DNA of 64,000 nt from Lamellibrachia columna (taxonomy: Eukaryota > Annelida > Polychaeta > Sabellida > Siboglinidae). Positions 11,490 to 26,200 of this stretch are shown here, in pieces. How positions within the stretch are numbered: position 1 is the stretch's first letter; every line of letters begins with the position of its first letter. The stretch spans positions 5,318,227 to 5,382,226 of the forward strand of contig OY759261.1 of the NCBI GenBank assembly GCA_963662155.1, in the 5' to 3' direction. Made by a program: the position numbers and the translations under genes. The notes below the pieces were generated by a model, which saw only the letters and a list, made by a program, of their open reading frames with translations, was not told the origin of the DNA and searched no databases.

Positions 11490-14153
11490 CTGAAGAAGCA
11501 ACAAGTTTAGGGAGGTAGGAATTAACAGCTCAAGACACTCATGATGTCATCACCACAGACAACATGTCACGTAGTTACCTACTACTTCACACACAACAAG
11601 ACACTTATGATGTCATCACCACAGACAACATGTCATGTAGTTACCTACTATTTCACACACAAGACACTGACTGGGTGTATATCAAAACATACACTGAGCC
11701 CACAGACTGTGCTTTATTAGTGTTGACTTATGTTGATACTCCACACAACAGAATCACTTCGGGCCAGAGCAATTTCATTCTGTTAAGCAAAGTTAAGAAA
11801 ATATGGACTCGGAATGACGTGGAAGTGAATGATGTGGAAGTGAATTATGTCAAACAACTGAGTTTTATTTTGTCCATACAGAATTCTTACACAGTAGCTA
11901 CAAGGCTGTGCAAATTTTGTAAACAGGTATTCTTGAGCGACAGATTTTCTTAGCTAGACAAAAGTTGCACCTTTGTTCCGTAGGGTTCTGTTACACCTTT
12001 GTTCCGTAGGGTTCTGTTACACCTTTGTTACGTAGGGTTCTGTTACACCTTTGTTCCGTAGGGTTCTGTTACACCTTTGTTCCGTAGGGTTCTGTTACAC
12101 CTTTGTTACGTAGGGTTCTGTTACACCTTTGTTCCGTAGGGTTCTGTTACACCTTTGTTCCGTAGGGTTCTGTTACACCTTTGTTCCGTAGGGTTCTGTT
12201 ACACCTTTGTTCCGTAGGGTTTTGGCAACAGCTACATTAAATACTATTTCAGTTTATGTAATGTTTAATAATTTAACCTGTACAATGTACTGTTATCACA
12301 TCAAAACCACTGATTAACAGTCCAAAATCCTGGGGAGGGTTTCCATGAAACCTCTTATTTCACACCACATTGATCGTTTTTTGTGTATCTGATTCTACTA
12401 CACGGCAGATGTGATTCTGCTAAACGGAGCATTTTAACACAGTAGGACTAGGGAGTAATTCTGTCACAGCCATTCTGATTCCATTAAACAGCTGATGTTA
12501 TCCATGATTCTGTTAAACAGTCTACTCTACTGATTACACTTCTCTACTACTTCTGATAATCACTGACATCACCAGAGATCATAACCACGTCCCACGTGAT
12601 CCTAGAAGAGGCCCAGAGAGGCTCCCACCTCGAGTCGTACAGACCCACTACACTGAGGACCAGTATATGACTCACCAGAAGAAGAGACCAATCTTCTGTT
12701 GGTCTTCATACACAAGGATGCCAGTTGGCGTGAGACCAAGACCATAAGAGTTGCAGTCCCGCCCCTAGATGACACAAACAACATCACGCATCAAAAACAA
12801 CACACAGTGACAGCACACAGTGACAACACACAGTGACAGCATACAGTGACAACACACAGTGACAACACACAGTGACAACACACAGTGACAGCACACAGTG
12901 ACAACACACAGTGACAACACACAGTGACAATACACAGTGACAGCACACAGTGACAGCACACAGTGACAGCACACAGTGACATCACACAGTGACAGCACAC
13001 AGTGACAACACACAGTGACAGCACACAGTGACAGCACACAGTGACAGCACACAGTGACAGCACAGAGTGACAACACACAGTGACAGCACACAGTGACAAC
13101 ACACAGTGACAGCACACAGTTACAGCACAGTGACAACACATAAGTAACAGCACACAGTGACAGCACACAGTGACAGCACACAGTGACAACACACAGTGAC
13201 AGCACACAGTAACAACACACAGTGACAGCACACAGTGACAGCACACAGTGACAGCACACAGTGACAGCACACAGTGACATCACACAGTGACAGCACACAG
13301 TGACAGCACACAGTGACAACACACAGTAACAGCACACAGTAACAACACACAGTTACAGCACACAGTGACAACACACAGTAACAGCACACAGTGACAGCAC
13401 AGTGACAGCACACAGTGACAACACACAGTGACAGCACACAGTGACAACACACAGTGACAGCACACAGTGACAGCACACAGTGACAGCACACAGTGACAAC
13501 ACACAGTGACAGCACAGTGACAGCACACAGTGACAACACACAGTAACAGCACACAGTGACAGCACACAGTGACAGCACACAGTGACAGCACACAGTGACA
13601 GCACAGTGACAGCACACAGTGACAGCACACAGTGACAACACACAGCAACAACACACAGTGACAACACACAGTGACAACAGTGACATCCACAATGACACTA
13701 TCTAGTAACCACTGTGACACCATCTAGTATCCACAATGACACCATCTAGTATCCACCATGACACTATCTAGTATCCACCGTGGCACTATCTAGTATCCAC
13801 CATGGCACTATCTAGTATCCACCATGACACTATCTAGCATCCACCATGACACTATCTATTATCCACCATGTCACAATCTAGTATCCACCATAATAATATC
13901 TATTATCCACCATGACACAATCTAGTATCCACCATGACACTATCTACTATCCACCATGACACTATCTAGTATCCACTATGACTGTGACTAATACTAATGC
14001 TTTAACTCAGACAAAAAGTCCATAGATATACATAAAATACATGTAGATTATATGTATGTATATATAAAACACACGTTGAGCATAAAATAAATGTAAACAT
14101 TATGTCAGGTAAACATGTAGAAATACACATACATACACACACATATATACATA

Positions 14154-14185
<32 letters not shown>

Positions 14186-14209
14186 CACATACATGCATAT
14201 ATACATACA

Positions 14210-14267
<58 letters not shown>

Positions 14268-17200
14268 CACATGCATATATACATACATACATATATACAC
14301 ACATATATACATACATATGTATAAGTTTATTGTTTCAGACAATCAGCAGTTTGTTTATATAAAATAAAATAAAAAAGTACATTTAAAGATTGTACAAGGA
14401 TGCAATCCAGTGAATTCTCAATTTAGATGTACAGTAGGTGTCACAAATTACAATGGCCTGAATAATTGGATTCAATGACTTGTCAATCCTAGTCATTAAA
14501 CTATAAATAGCATTTCTGGTGACGCATTTCCAAGAGTTGACATTGGCCGCAGCAAACATGTGGCTGGCGCTCCATCTCACAGGCAGCCTATTTAAAAGTC
14601 TGTATGAGTTGTTATATGCCACTATAAAATGCTGGAAAACTGCTTTTTTGTATAATTCACCCATAAGGCGCACATATACACATACACACTATGTGACACT
14701 ATCTAGTATCCACTATGACACTATTTAGTATCCACCATGACATTATCTAGTATCTACTATGACACTATCTAGTATCTACTATGACACTATCTAGTATCCA
14801 CTATGCCATTATCTAGTAAACACTATGCCACTATCTAATATCCGCTAAAACACTATCTAGTATCAACTATGACACTATCTAGTATCCACAATGACACTAT
14901 CTAGTATCCACAATGACACTATCTAGTATCCACAATGACACTATTTAGTATCCACAATGACACTATCTAGTATCAACAATGACACTATCTAATATCCACT
15001 ATGACACTATCTAGTATCCACTATGACACTCTTGTGCAAATGTGTTATTTAGTTTTGATGAAATTATTGAACAAAGTACTGAATTATATTTTAAAAGCGG
15101 TCTGGCTCTATACACAGATCAAAGTCTACTCTTTTAAAGAATAAAAAAAATCTGCATTCTTTTATTAAACCGACTGCGCACGACTTAAACTATTCACACA
15201 TTACAGATTTGAAGGTCAATGAACTTTGTCCCATTTTACATCCATAATTTGTTTCAAAAGGAAAAATTGTTTTATGGCAGATTTTGCAGGTACATTTCGT
15301 AGACTGATAGATGATGACACTTGGTCGGAATAGGAATACTTTAGGCCAATTAATCAATGAAAAATGCTATACGGCTTTGTGTAGCTTTATACAGTTTTAT
15401 ACGGCTTTGTGTAGCTTTATACAGTTTTATACGGCTTAGTGTAGCTTTATACAGTTTTATACTGCTTTGTGTAGCTTTATACAGTTTTATACGGCTTTAT
15501 GCAAAACTTCCAAGTCAACAATACAAATTTCAACCAAAAAATGTGCAGTTCCGAGAGGTGAATGTATAAATGACCACTGGTCAACTTGGACGGAGACTGA
15601 CCACTGACCTGCACGGTGTGCATGTCTACTCCATACATCTCCAGCCATTTGGCCTTGTTCAGGTAGTTCAACTCTGCCTGGGCTGGCGTCATGCCTCTGT
15701 AAGCACAAACACCTCGGTCATATGAATACCTCAGTCATACAAACACCTCAGTCATACGAACACCTCAGTCATACAAACACCTCAATCACACGAACACCTC
15801 AGTCATACAAACACCTCAGTCATACCAACACCTCAGTCATACGAACACCTCAGTCATACAAACGTCATGGCTATATGATCGTTTTAACTATTTACATGGA
15901 CAATATATTTTACTGCTTGTACTAATTGCAGATTTTTGGACATCAGTAGTTTGAACGTGTATAATTGTATGATGATATAATGTGTATACCACTGTACATA
16001 GGCACAGAACAATTATTTGATGGGGCGTTATATGAGAAATATGTTACTGTTATTATCCACTGACATGCAGGACTTGAACTTCTCGAAGATGGCGAGTTCC
16101 ATCTGCTCTGATTGCAGCTCTTCTGGCACGAAGCGGAACTCTGAGATGACCCCCGGTGTGTGTTCCTCATTGTCATAGTCCCCTAGTTCAGCTGTCAATC
16201 AAAAAACAGCTGTCAATCAAGTAAGTACAAGTTCAGCTGTCAATCACGTAAACACATCATACTAGTTTTTTTAGACATTCACATTAGTTGGCTTATTTTA
16301 CTAATTCACTGCAATCTTTAGTAGTGTACAGACCAGGGGACTAGTGGGTAGTTCTAACACTGGATCATTTACTAGTGTACAGACTAGGGGACTAGTGGGT
16401 AGTTCTAACACTGGATCATTTACTAGTGTACAGACCAGGGGACTAGTGGGTAGTTCTAACACTGGATCATTTACTAGTGTACAGACTAGGGGACTAGTGG
16501 GTAGTTCTAACACTGGATCATTTACTAGTGTACAGACCAGGGGACTAGTGGGTAGTTCTAACACTGGATCATTTACTAGTGTACAGACTAGGGGACTAGT
16601 GGGTAGTTCTAACACTGGATCATTTACTAGTGTACAGACTAGGGGACTAGTGGGTAGTTCTAACACTGGATCATTTACTAGTGTACAGACTAGGGGACTA
16701 GTGGGTAGTTCTAACACTGGATCATTTACTAGTGTACAGACTAGGGGACTAGTGGGTAGTTCTAACACTGGATTATTACTAGTGTACAGACTAGGAGATT
16801 AGTGGGTAGTTCTAACACTGGATCATTTACTAGTGTACAGACTAGGGGACTAGTGGGTAGTTCTAACACTGGATCATTTACTAGTGTACAGACTAGGGGA
16901 CTAGTGGGTAGTTCTAACACTGGATCATTTACTAGTGTACAGACTAGGGGACTAGTGGGTAGTTCTAACACTGGATCATTTACTAGTGTACAGACCAGGG
17001 GACTAATGGATAGTTCTAACACTGGATCATTTACTAGAGTACAGACTAGGAGACTAGTGGGTAGTTCTAACACTAGATCATTTACTAGTGTACAGACTAG
17101 GGGACTAGTGGGCAGTTCTAACACTGGATCATTTACTAGAGTACAGACTAGGGGACTAGTGGGTAGTTCTAACACTGGATCATTTACTAGAGTACAGACC

Positions 17201-20200
17201 AGGGGACTAGTGGGTAGTTATAACACTAGATAATTTACTAGTGTACAGACTAGGGGACTAGTGGGCAGTTCTAACACTGGATCATTTACTAGAGTACAGA
17301 CTAGGGGACTAGTGGGTAGTTCTAACACTGGATCATTTACTAGAGTACATACCAGGGGACTAGTGGGTAGTTATAACACTAGATCATTTACTAGAGTACA
17401 GACCAGGGGACTAGTGGGTAGTTCTAACACTGGATCATTTACTAGTGTACAGACTAGGAAACTAGTGGGTAGTTCTAACACTGGATCATTTACTAGTGTA
17501 CAGACTAGGGGACTAGTGGGTAGTTCTAACACTGGACCATTTACTCGTGTACAGACTAGGAAACTAGTGGGTAGTTCTAACACTGGATCATTTACTAGTG
17601 TACAGACTAGGGGACTAGTGGGTAGTTCTAACACTGGATCATTGACTAGAGTTCAGACTAGGAGACTAGTGGGTAGTTCTAACACTAGATCATTTACTAG
17701 TGTACAGACTAGGAGACTAGTGGGTAGTTCTAACACTAGATCATTTATTAGAGTACAGACCAGGGGACTAGTGGGTAGTTCTAACACTGGATCATTTACT
17801 AGTGTACAGACTAGGGGACTAGTGGGTAGTTCTAACACTGGATCAGGGGACTAGTGGGTAGTTATAACACTAGATCATTTACTAGTGTACAGACTAGGGG
17901 ACTAGTGGGTAGTTCTAACACTGGATCATTTACTAGTGTACAGACTAGGGGACTAGTTGGTAGTTCTAACACTGGATCATTTACTAGTGTACAGACTAGG
18001 AAACTAGTGGGTAGTTCTAACACTGGATCATTTACTAGTGTACAGACTAGGGGACTAGTGGGTAGTTCTAACACTGGATCATTTACTCGTGTACAGACTA
18101 GGAAACTAGTGGGTAGTTCTAACACTGGATCATTTACTAGAGTTCAGACTAGGAGACTAGTGGGTAGTTCTAACACTAGATCATTTACTAGTGTACAGAC
18201 TAGGAGACTAGTGGGTAGTTCTAACACTAGATCATTTATTAGAGTACAGACCAGGGGACTAGTGGGTAGTTATAACACTAGATCATTTACTAGAGTACAG
18301 ACCAGGGGACTAGTGGGTAGTTATAACACTAGATCATTTACTAGAGTACAGACCAGGGGACTAGTGGGTAGTTCTAACACTGGATCATTTACTAGTGTAC
18401 AGACTAGGAAACTAGTGGGTAGTTCTAACACTGGATCATTTACTAGTGTACAGACTAGGGGACTAGTGGGTAGTTCTAACACTGGATCATTTACTCGTGT
18501 ACAAACTAGGAGACTAATGGATAGTTCTAACACTGGATCATTTACTAGAGTTCAGACTAGTGGGTAGTTCTAACACTAGATCATTTACTAGTGTACAGAC
18601 TAGGAGACTAGTGGGTAGTTTTATCACTAGATCATTTATTAGAGTACAGACCAGGGGACTAGTGGGTAGTTCTAACACTGGATCATTTACTAGTGTACAG
18701 ACTAGGGGACTAGTGGGTAGTTCTAACACTGGATCATTTACTAGTGTACAGACTAGGGGACTAGTTGGTTGTTCTAACACTGGATCATTTACTAGTGTAC
18801 AGACTAGGAAACTAGTGGGTAGTTCTAACACTGGATCATTTACTAGTGTACAGACTAGGGGACTAGTGGGTAGTTCTAACACTGGATCATTTACTCGTGT
18901 ACAGACTAGGAAACTAGTGGGTAGTTCTAACACTGGATCATTGACTAGTGTACAGACTAGGGGACTAGTGGGTAGTTCTAACACTGGATCATTGACTAGT
19001 GTACAAACTAGGAGACTAGTGGGTAGTTCTAACACTGGATCATTTACTAGTGTACATACTAGTGGGTAGTTCTAACATTGGATCATTTACTAGTGTACAG
19101 ACTAGGGGACTAGTGGGTAGTTCTAACACTAGATCATTTACTAGTGTACAGACTAGTGGGTAGTTCTAACACTGGATCATTTACTAGCGTACCGACTAGG
19201 GGACTAGTGGGTAGTTCTAACACTGGATCATTTACTACTAGCATACAGACTAGGGGACTAGTGGGTAGTTCTAACACTGGATCATTTACTAGCGTACCGA
19301 CTAGGGGACTAGTGGGTAGTTCTAACACTGGATCATTTACTAGTGTACAGACTAGGAGACTAGTGGGTAGTTCTAACACTGGATCATTTACTAGCGTACC
19401 GACTAGGGGACTAGTGGGTAGTTCTAACACTGGATCATTTACTAGTGTACAGACTAGGAGACTAGTGGGTAGTTCTAACTTGAGGTAAACACGGCCATAA
19501 AGCAGGCACACTTTCGGTAATGTAAACATGGTGTGCTTGTGAAGTTAGAGTTCATTACAGAGCAGTACTTGAGGGCACTTCAACCAGTACTTACTAGTAC
19601 ACATAATTTAATCATTAGCTTTAGTATTATTAATTTCATTATAAAATATGTTCTACCTGTCTGTATGTGCTACTACAACAGTACAAACGTAGCAGCTACA
19701 GGGTAATCAAACGTTTTCAAAGTAAATAATATTATGTCAGAAAATACTGTAAAATATTTGGCTGATAACGTGCATATTGCCGATCAAAAAGCACAGTCAA
19801 TAGCACGTTATCTTACGTCCCATAACACATATTGGGGGGAGGAGGGGTGGTGGTCGTTGTTTTTATTTTGAGAACTGATAAGACCACATCAATGATGTCA
19901 CTCACACTGTAGGGTGAATGCAGCGAGCTCTACGGCCATCTCAAACGGACACTCCAACTTCCCTGACAGGATGTCTTCCTTCAGCTGCAGGAACAGTTCA
20001 TATCTACAACACAGACAGGCAAAGGGTTAGTGTTTCACAACAGATCATACCTACAAGTCAGACGTAAAGGGTTAACGTTTCCTTAATGTTAACGAGAAAT
20101 ACTTCCAAATGCTGTCAAATGAACCTGGATGTGCATAAATGGCTATTCTGAATTCAACTACAGTTGATACTTATAAACAGGTGATTAAAATTAATGAAGA

Positions 20201-23200
20201 CAAACAGATGTGTCTTTTTGATTATCACTTTATCTTATGTAATAACCCTCATTAAGACTTTTTATCTGATGTAATAAACCTCATTAAGACTTTTTATCTT
20301 ATGTAATAACCCTTTGCACATTTTTTTAGGGCACCTTTTCTACTTTTTACCAATTTTCCTTTCCATCTAAAAGAAACAATTCCTTTTCAGAGTTTTCCGG
20401 AGGAAAATTTAAGAAGCTTGCTTAAGATATCCTAAAAGGCTTTTTGTGGAGAAATCTCAACCCTCTTTTGTATGTCAAATATCTGGTGATCAACACGAAT
20501 ATGGGAAACACCCATCGACGACATATGAGAAGACTTTCGTGAGGAAGTAAATACTGTGGCGTTCACTCACCTCGTCAACTCTTCGTGTAAGTTGCTGGGC
20601 TCCGACGAGTAAAACTTAACTCGTAACCGAAATGTGTACGGAGGGCCGACTAAAAGCAAGAAAATAACAACTGTTAAACTTGTATAAAACATAGTAAGAC
20701 TCGATTTGTGTTTGCGGTTACCCGACAAACCATGTTAAAAATAGCCAATCCTAGAAGTTGTTATGCCATGCAGAGGAGAAACATAATTTATTTGTGACCT
20801 CCATCAAACCACGCACGGGGAACAACATAAATAAAGATTTGCCAACTGACTCAATCTCTAGAGCCATCAAGATACCACAAACACATTTTTCATATAATAG
20901 TCTGAAGTAAGTTTGGGTAAGAGATTCGCAATTTATTTCTAGTAGAGCATAGTGCATGGTCACATTGATGTGGATGTGAGCTATGGCACTGAGATAATAC
21001 AAATATTTGACCAAAAAGACTCAAAAATCCACCTTAAACAGGACCCTAACTGTTACAGACCCAGAACTCTGTATTAGGCCCACCAAAAAACTGTTACAGA
21101 CACAGAACTCTACCTGTGAGACCCAGACCATAACTGTTACATACATGTACCTACAGAACCAGGGGCTGGTTTCATTTTACCTACTGAGCGTGGTTTTCAG
21201 GTGGTTGTTGGCGATCTGTTTGGCATTAGCAACTAGCAAGGCAACAGTGTCTAAAACATTCAGTCCACAGAGTGGCTGCTGCATTCGCTCGACTCGTACC
21301 ACGATACGCTCGCTTCCACGAACACTCGACACATCAGCAGGAATCCTCATTAAGGGTTGTAAAACCGCACCAGAGACCAGAACTGTCATTCATCAAGCTG
21401 TGACGCAGACCGTTCACTGAAGATTTTGGATAAGAACATGGATCGTGTACTAATGGAAAACTGTATTTTAGCTGCCTACAGCTTTGACGATTGTGAATTT
21501 GCAATTAATTAATAATTAATGCATTCAACTTTCATTTAAAAGTACATTAATAAAATATATAATGTTGTGTTAATCAGTGTTTTTCTTTTTGATAACTTTA
21601 ATATATTAACAAACACTGGAAGTCTAATAATCATTTAGTCACTGATGCTGTTGAATAACGATAGCTCCTATTTGCTGACCTCCTAAAACTATGTTTATCG
21701 CTGACATAATAAACAATAAGCAATAGCTTTCTGCTTCTTTTGCAGATTGATCACACTGTTCCTCAATTGATCACACTGTTCCTCAATTGATCACACTGTT
21801 CCTCAATTGATCACACTGTTCCTCAATTGATCACACTGTTCCTCAATTTACACTGCAAAATTGCGGCATGCTGCGAGTATTACTTGAGCAGACAGCTCAA
21901 CTCAGTGTCAATAAAATTGCTTTTCCTTACCCACTTAGTGGTGTTGACTGTCGCGTACTTTTGCCATGTTCCTAAAAGGGGAATCTGGGGATTGCCCATT
22001 GATAACGACTCATCTAACCATGTGACAGCCTTACCTGCATTCTTAGCTAAGAAATAGGTCAGGCGCGCTACATAAAACTCGACTTGTTTAGTTTTACGCA
22101 ACTACTTAGCTATGCAAGTTTTTTTAGTTTAACGCTAAATATGACAGACTCAGAACCCTAACTGCTACATACCCAGAACCCTAACTGCTACATACCCAGA
22201 ACCCTAACTGCTATATACCCAGAACCCTAACTGATACAGACCCAGAACCCTAACTGCTACATACCCAGAACCCTAACTGCTATATACCCAGAACCCTAAC
22301 TGATACAGACCCAGAACCCTAACTGCTATATGCCCAGAACTCTAACTGCTACATACCCAGAACCCTAACTGCTACATACCCAGAACCCTAACTGCTATAT
22401 ACCCAGAACCCTAACTGCTACATACCCAGAACCCTAACTGCTATATACCCAGAACCCTAACTGATACAGACCCAGAACCCTAACTGCTACATACCCAGAA
22501 CCCTAACTGCTATATACCCAGAACCCTAACTGATACAGACCCAGAACCCTAACTGCTATATGCCCAGAACCCTAACTGTTACATACCCAGAACCCTAACT
22601 GCTACATACCCAGAACCCTAACTGCTATATACCCAGAACCCTAACTGATACAGACCCAGAACCCTAACTGCTACATACCCAGAACCCTAACTGCTATATA
22701 CCCAGAACCCTAACTGATACAGACCCAGAACCCTAACTGCTATATGCCCAGAACTCTAACTGCTACATACCCAGAACCCTAACTGCTATATACCCAGAAC
22801 CTTAAATGCTACACACCCAGAACACTAACTGCTATATACCCAGAACCCTAACTGCTACATACCCAGAACCCTAACTGCTATATGCCCAGAACCCTAACTG
22901 ATACATACCCAGAACCCTAACTGCTATATATCCAGAACCCTAACTGCTACATACCCAGAAACCTAACTGCTATATGGCCAGAACCCTAACTGCTACATAC
23001 CCAGAACCCTAACTGATACAGACCAAGAACCCTAACTGCTATATACCTAGAACCTTAACTGCTACATACCCAGAACCATAACTGCTACATACCCAGAACC
23101 CTAACTGCTACATGAAGAGAACCCTAACTGCTATATGCCCAGAACCCTAACTGTTGCAGATCCAGTACCCTAACTGCTATATACCCAGAACCCTAACTGC

Positions 23201-26200
23201 TATACACCCAGATCACTAACTGCTACATATCCAGAACCCTAACTGCTATATGCCCAGAACCCTAACTGATACATACCCAGAGCCCTAACTGCTACATACC
23301 CAGAACCCTAAGTGATACAGACCCAGAACCCTAACTGCTAAATGCCCAGAACCCTAACTGCTATATGCCCATAACCCTAACTGATACAGACCCAGAACCC
23401 TAACTGCTATATACCCAGAACCCTAACTGCTATAAACCCAGATCCCTAACTGCTACATACCCAGAACCCTAACTGCTACATACCCAGAACCCTAAGTGAT
23501 ACAGACCCAGAACCCTAACTGCTATATGCCCAGAACCCTAACTGTTATATGCCCAGAACCCTAACTGCTACATACCCAGAACCCTAACTGCTATATGCCC
23601 AGAACCCTATCTGATACAGACCCAAAACCCTAACCGATACAGATCCAGAACCCTAACTGCTACATATCCTGAACCCTAACTGTTACAAACCCATAATCAT
23701 AACTGTGACAGACCCAAAACCCTAATTGTTATATACCTAGAACCCTAACTGTTACAGAACCAGAACCCTAACTGCTACAAACCCAGAACCCCAACTGCTA
23801 CATAACCAGAATCCTAACTGTTATAGACCCAGAACCCTAACTCATACACATCTGGACACCCACTCATCCCGTGTGGCAGATGTAACTCATCCCTAATCCA
23901 GCCTTTCATCCAGGAGACCACCGGCCCACAAGTTACATAAAACACACACATTAAAACCCCCACACACTGACCCTCCCGACCTCATTTTTTATATGGTTGT
24001 TCAACATTTCCACAGCATCTCACACATGCCTTGAAAAAACATCTTACTCATACTTTTTAATACTGGTCCCACTAAGGGACAATATCAAAAGTTTGCAACA
24101 AAATTCTTTAATGATTGGCAGAAGTTCAAAGTATGGCTAACAACACATTCTGTAATAATGTAACTATTTCCCTGCATAGTTCATATTTTAATTTCACAAT
24201 AATTAGTAAGGCTCATGAATGTTTCGGGGGTGCACTCTTTATAAAATAAATCAAGCCAATTTATTTCCTAAATGTAAGACTTTTTCAGAACACCAGCTAT
24301 CAGTGTAGGTTGGCTGGTAAACTACACTTGAATAATCAAAGGCCAAATCTAAAGTATGGGGTACATGCCCTTACTTAGACAGGGTGTAAAAGTATGGGGT
24401 ACATGCCCTTACTTAGACAGGGGGCGAAAAGGACAAATAGCTGGTACTGTTTGATACCTTATAAGCAGATGTAGGTGAAGATAAAGGGTGGGTGGCTTTA
24501 CCCTCTCACCACACAAGGGTCAACAGTGTGGGCTGGCTGTGCAGTCATATCTACAGCTTGATGTACTCGGAATTAAATTTATGGATGTGTTTAACTGACG
24601 TAAGTTGGTTTGAATGACATTGGAAGAAGTAAGCGCCTCGTGGTTTAATGCCTCCTCAACACATTACAATGGAGTAGTAGTTGTGGGAACTGTTTTTGTT
24701 TCCTTGTAAGACCACGGTGGAATTGGTTAGAGTCAGGTGTGACAGGATGGGAGGGTTAGGTGGGTGGGTTATGGGAGGGGGAGGGCATTGTGAATCACCA
24801 GACCATGACAGACACTGGTTTCTGCCAAATGCTGTTCACAGGGAATGGTTTGTCACTGTTCACCAGAGACAGTAGATACCTTCCTGGCACTGTTCACCAG
24901 CAACAGTAGATACCTTCCTGTCAATGTTAACCAGAGACAGTAGATACCTTCCTGTCACTGTTCACCAGCGACAGTAGATACCTTCCTGTCACTGTTCACC
25001 AGCAACAGTAGATACCTACCTTCGTGTCACTGTTCACCAGAGACAGTAGATACGTTCCTGTCACTATTCACCAGAGACAGTAGATACCTTCCTGGCACTG
25101 TGTCACACTAATTGAAAGAATTTCTATATTTCCCTCACACAAAAGTTATTTATGAAGTCAAGGTTTTAGCAAGTATGGGGAGGTAATGTTTGGCAGTTTA
25201 TGGGTATATGCGTCATCATCTAAGACTTGGTTAGTTGTAATGCACTGCTGTATCAGGTTAGCTAGATATATAACTAACAGTGATGCAAAACTAACATCCT
25301 CCAATATATTACAGGGCTACACATTAGGATGCTGTGTTTGTCATTCTACAGGCAAAGAACATTCTTTCACCTGAATTATGGTCATTCATTGTATGTTTAT
25401 TGAAATTTAACACACCAGTAGCATAAATGAAGCTCTGCACAATGACAGTATCTTAGACATTTTTATTATGCAGTGCACATGCACCAGCATGCACCAGCAT
25501 GCACCAGCATGCACACAGCCATTACTACTGGAAACTGACATTGCTGGCAAGGTTCCCAAAGTATTTGTTCAGCCCAGACAAGTCCCTGCCCCATGTTCAC
25601 ACCTGTCAGACTGGAATACATCAGGGTGGCCTGTGTACTTGTGTACAGGACTACAGGTGCATCCAAGGACAGTGTTTGTGTACAGGTGTACACAGTGCAC
25701 TAATTAGTGCATCCACAGACAGTGTTTGTGTACAGGTGTACACAGTGCACTAATTAGTGCATCCACAGACAGTGTTTGTGTACAGGTGTACACAGTGCAC
25801 TAATTAGTGCATCCACAGACAGTGTTTGTGTACAGGTGTACACAGTGCACTAATTAGTGCATCCACAGACAGTGTTTGTGTACAGGTGTACACAGTGCAC
25901 TAATTAGTGCATCCACAGACAGTGTTTGTGTACAGTCTAACTAACCCACAACATCATTAAATCATTGGAAAGAGTTGTTTTGTCTTCAATGATAAAATGA
26001 AACATTGGTGTCTAATTTATAAACAACTGACTTATTACATAGCACAGCAGTCAGTCCTTCGGAACACTCAAAGTGCTTTACACCCCCCCCCCGCCTGCAC
26101 ACAGGTTTATTCTAGAAACTAGAAACTTGTCCTCTGTAACATTTTCCTCATTTCTGCATGGGATGTAAACATAATATTTGCCCCAAAACATTCAAACTAA

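Noticed and set aside
11564..11953. 129-codon plus-strand frame
   Set aside because: Overlaps a tandem duplication in intron 8, no recognisable domain, antisense to the host gene.
12765..13723. Cysteine/valine-rich open frames ([17 protein letters not shown])
   Set aside because: By-product of a 13-bp repeat with no stop in a 39-bp cycle; several overlapping frames open at once.
14002..14362. Tyr/Ile-rich frames
   Set aside because: Translation of a TA/CATA microsatellite.
15487..15708. Alternative minus-strand frame over exon 7
   Set aside because: Shadow of the true exon 7 frame, which continues the FERM domain in phase.
16301..19529. Repeat proteins of 60-240 residues ([17 protein letters not shown] / [17 protein letters not shown])
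   Set aside because: Translation of the second 51-bp array in intron 5 on both strands; no start context, no unique domain.
22143..23850. Interstitial telomere
   Set aside because: One CCCTAA per 23-bp unit, no consecutive TTAGGG run.
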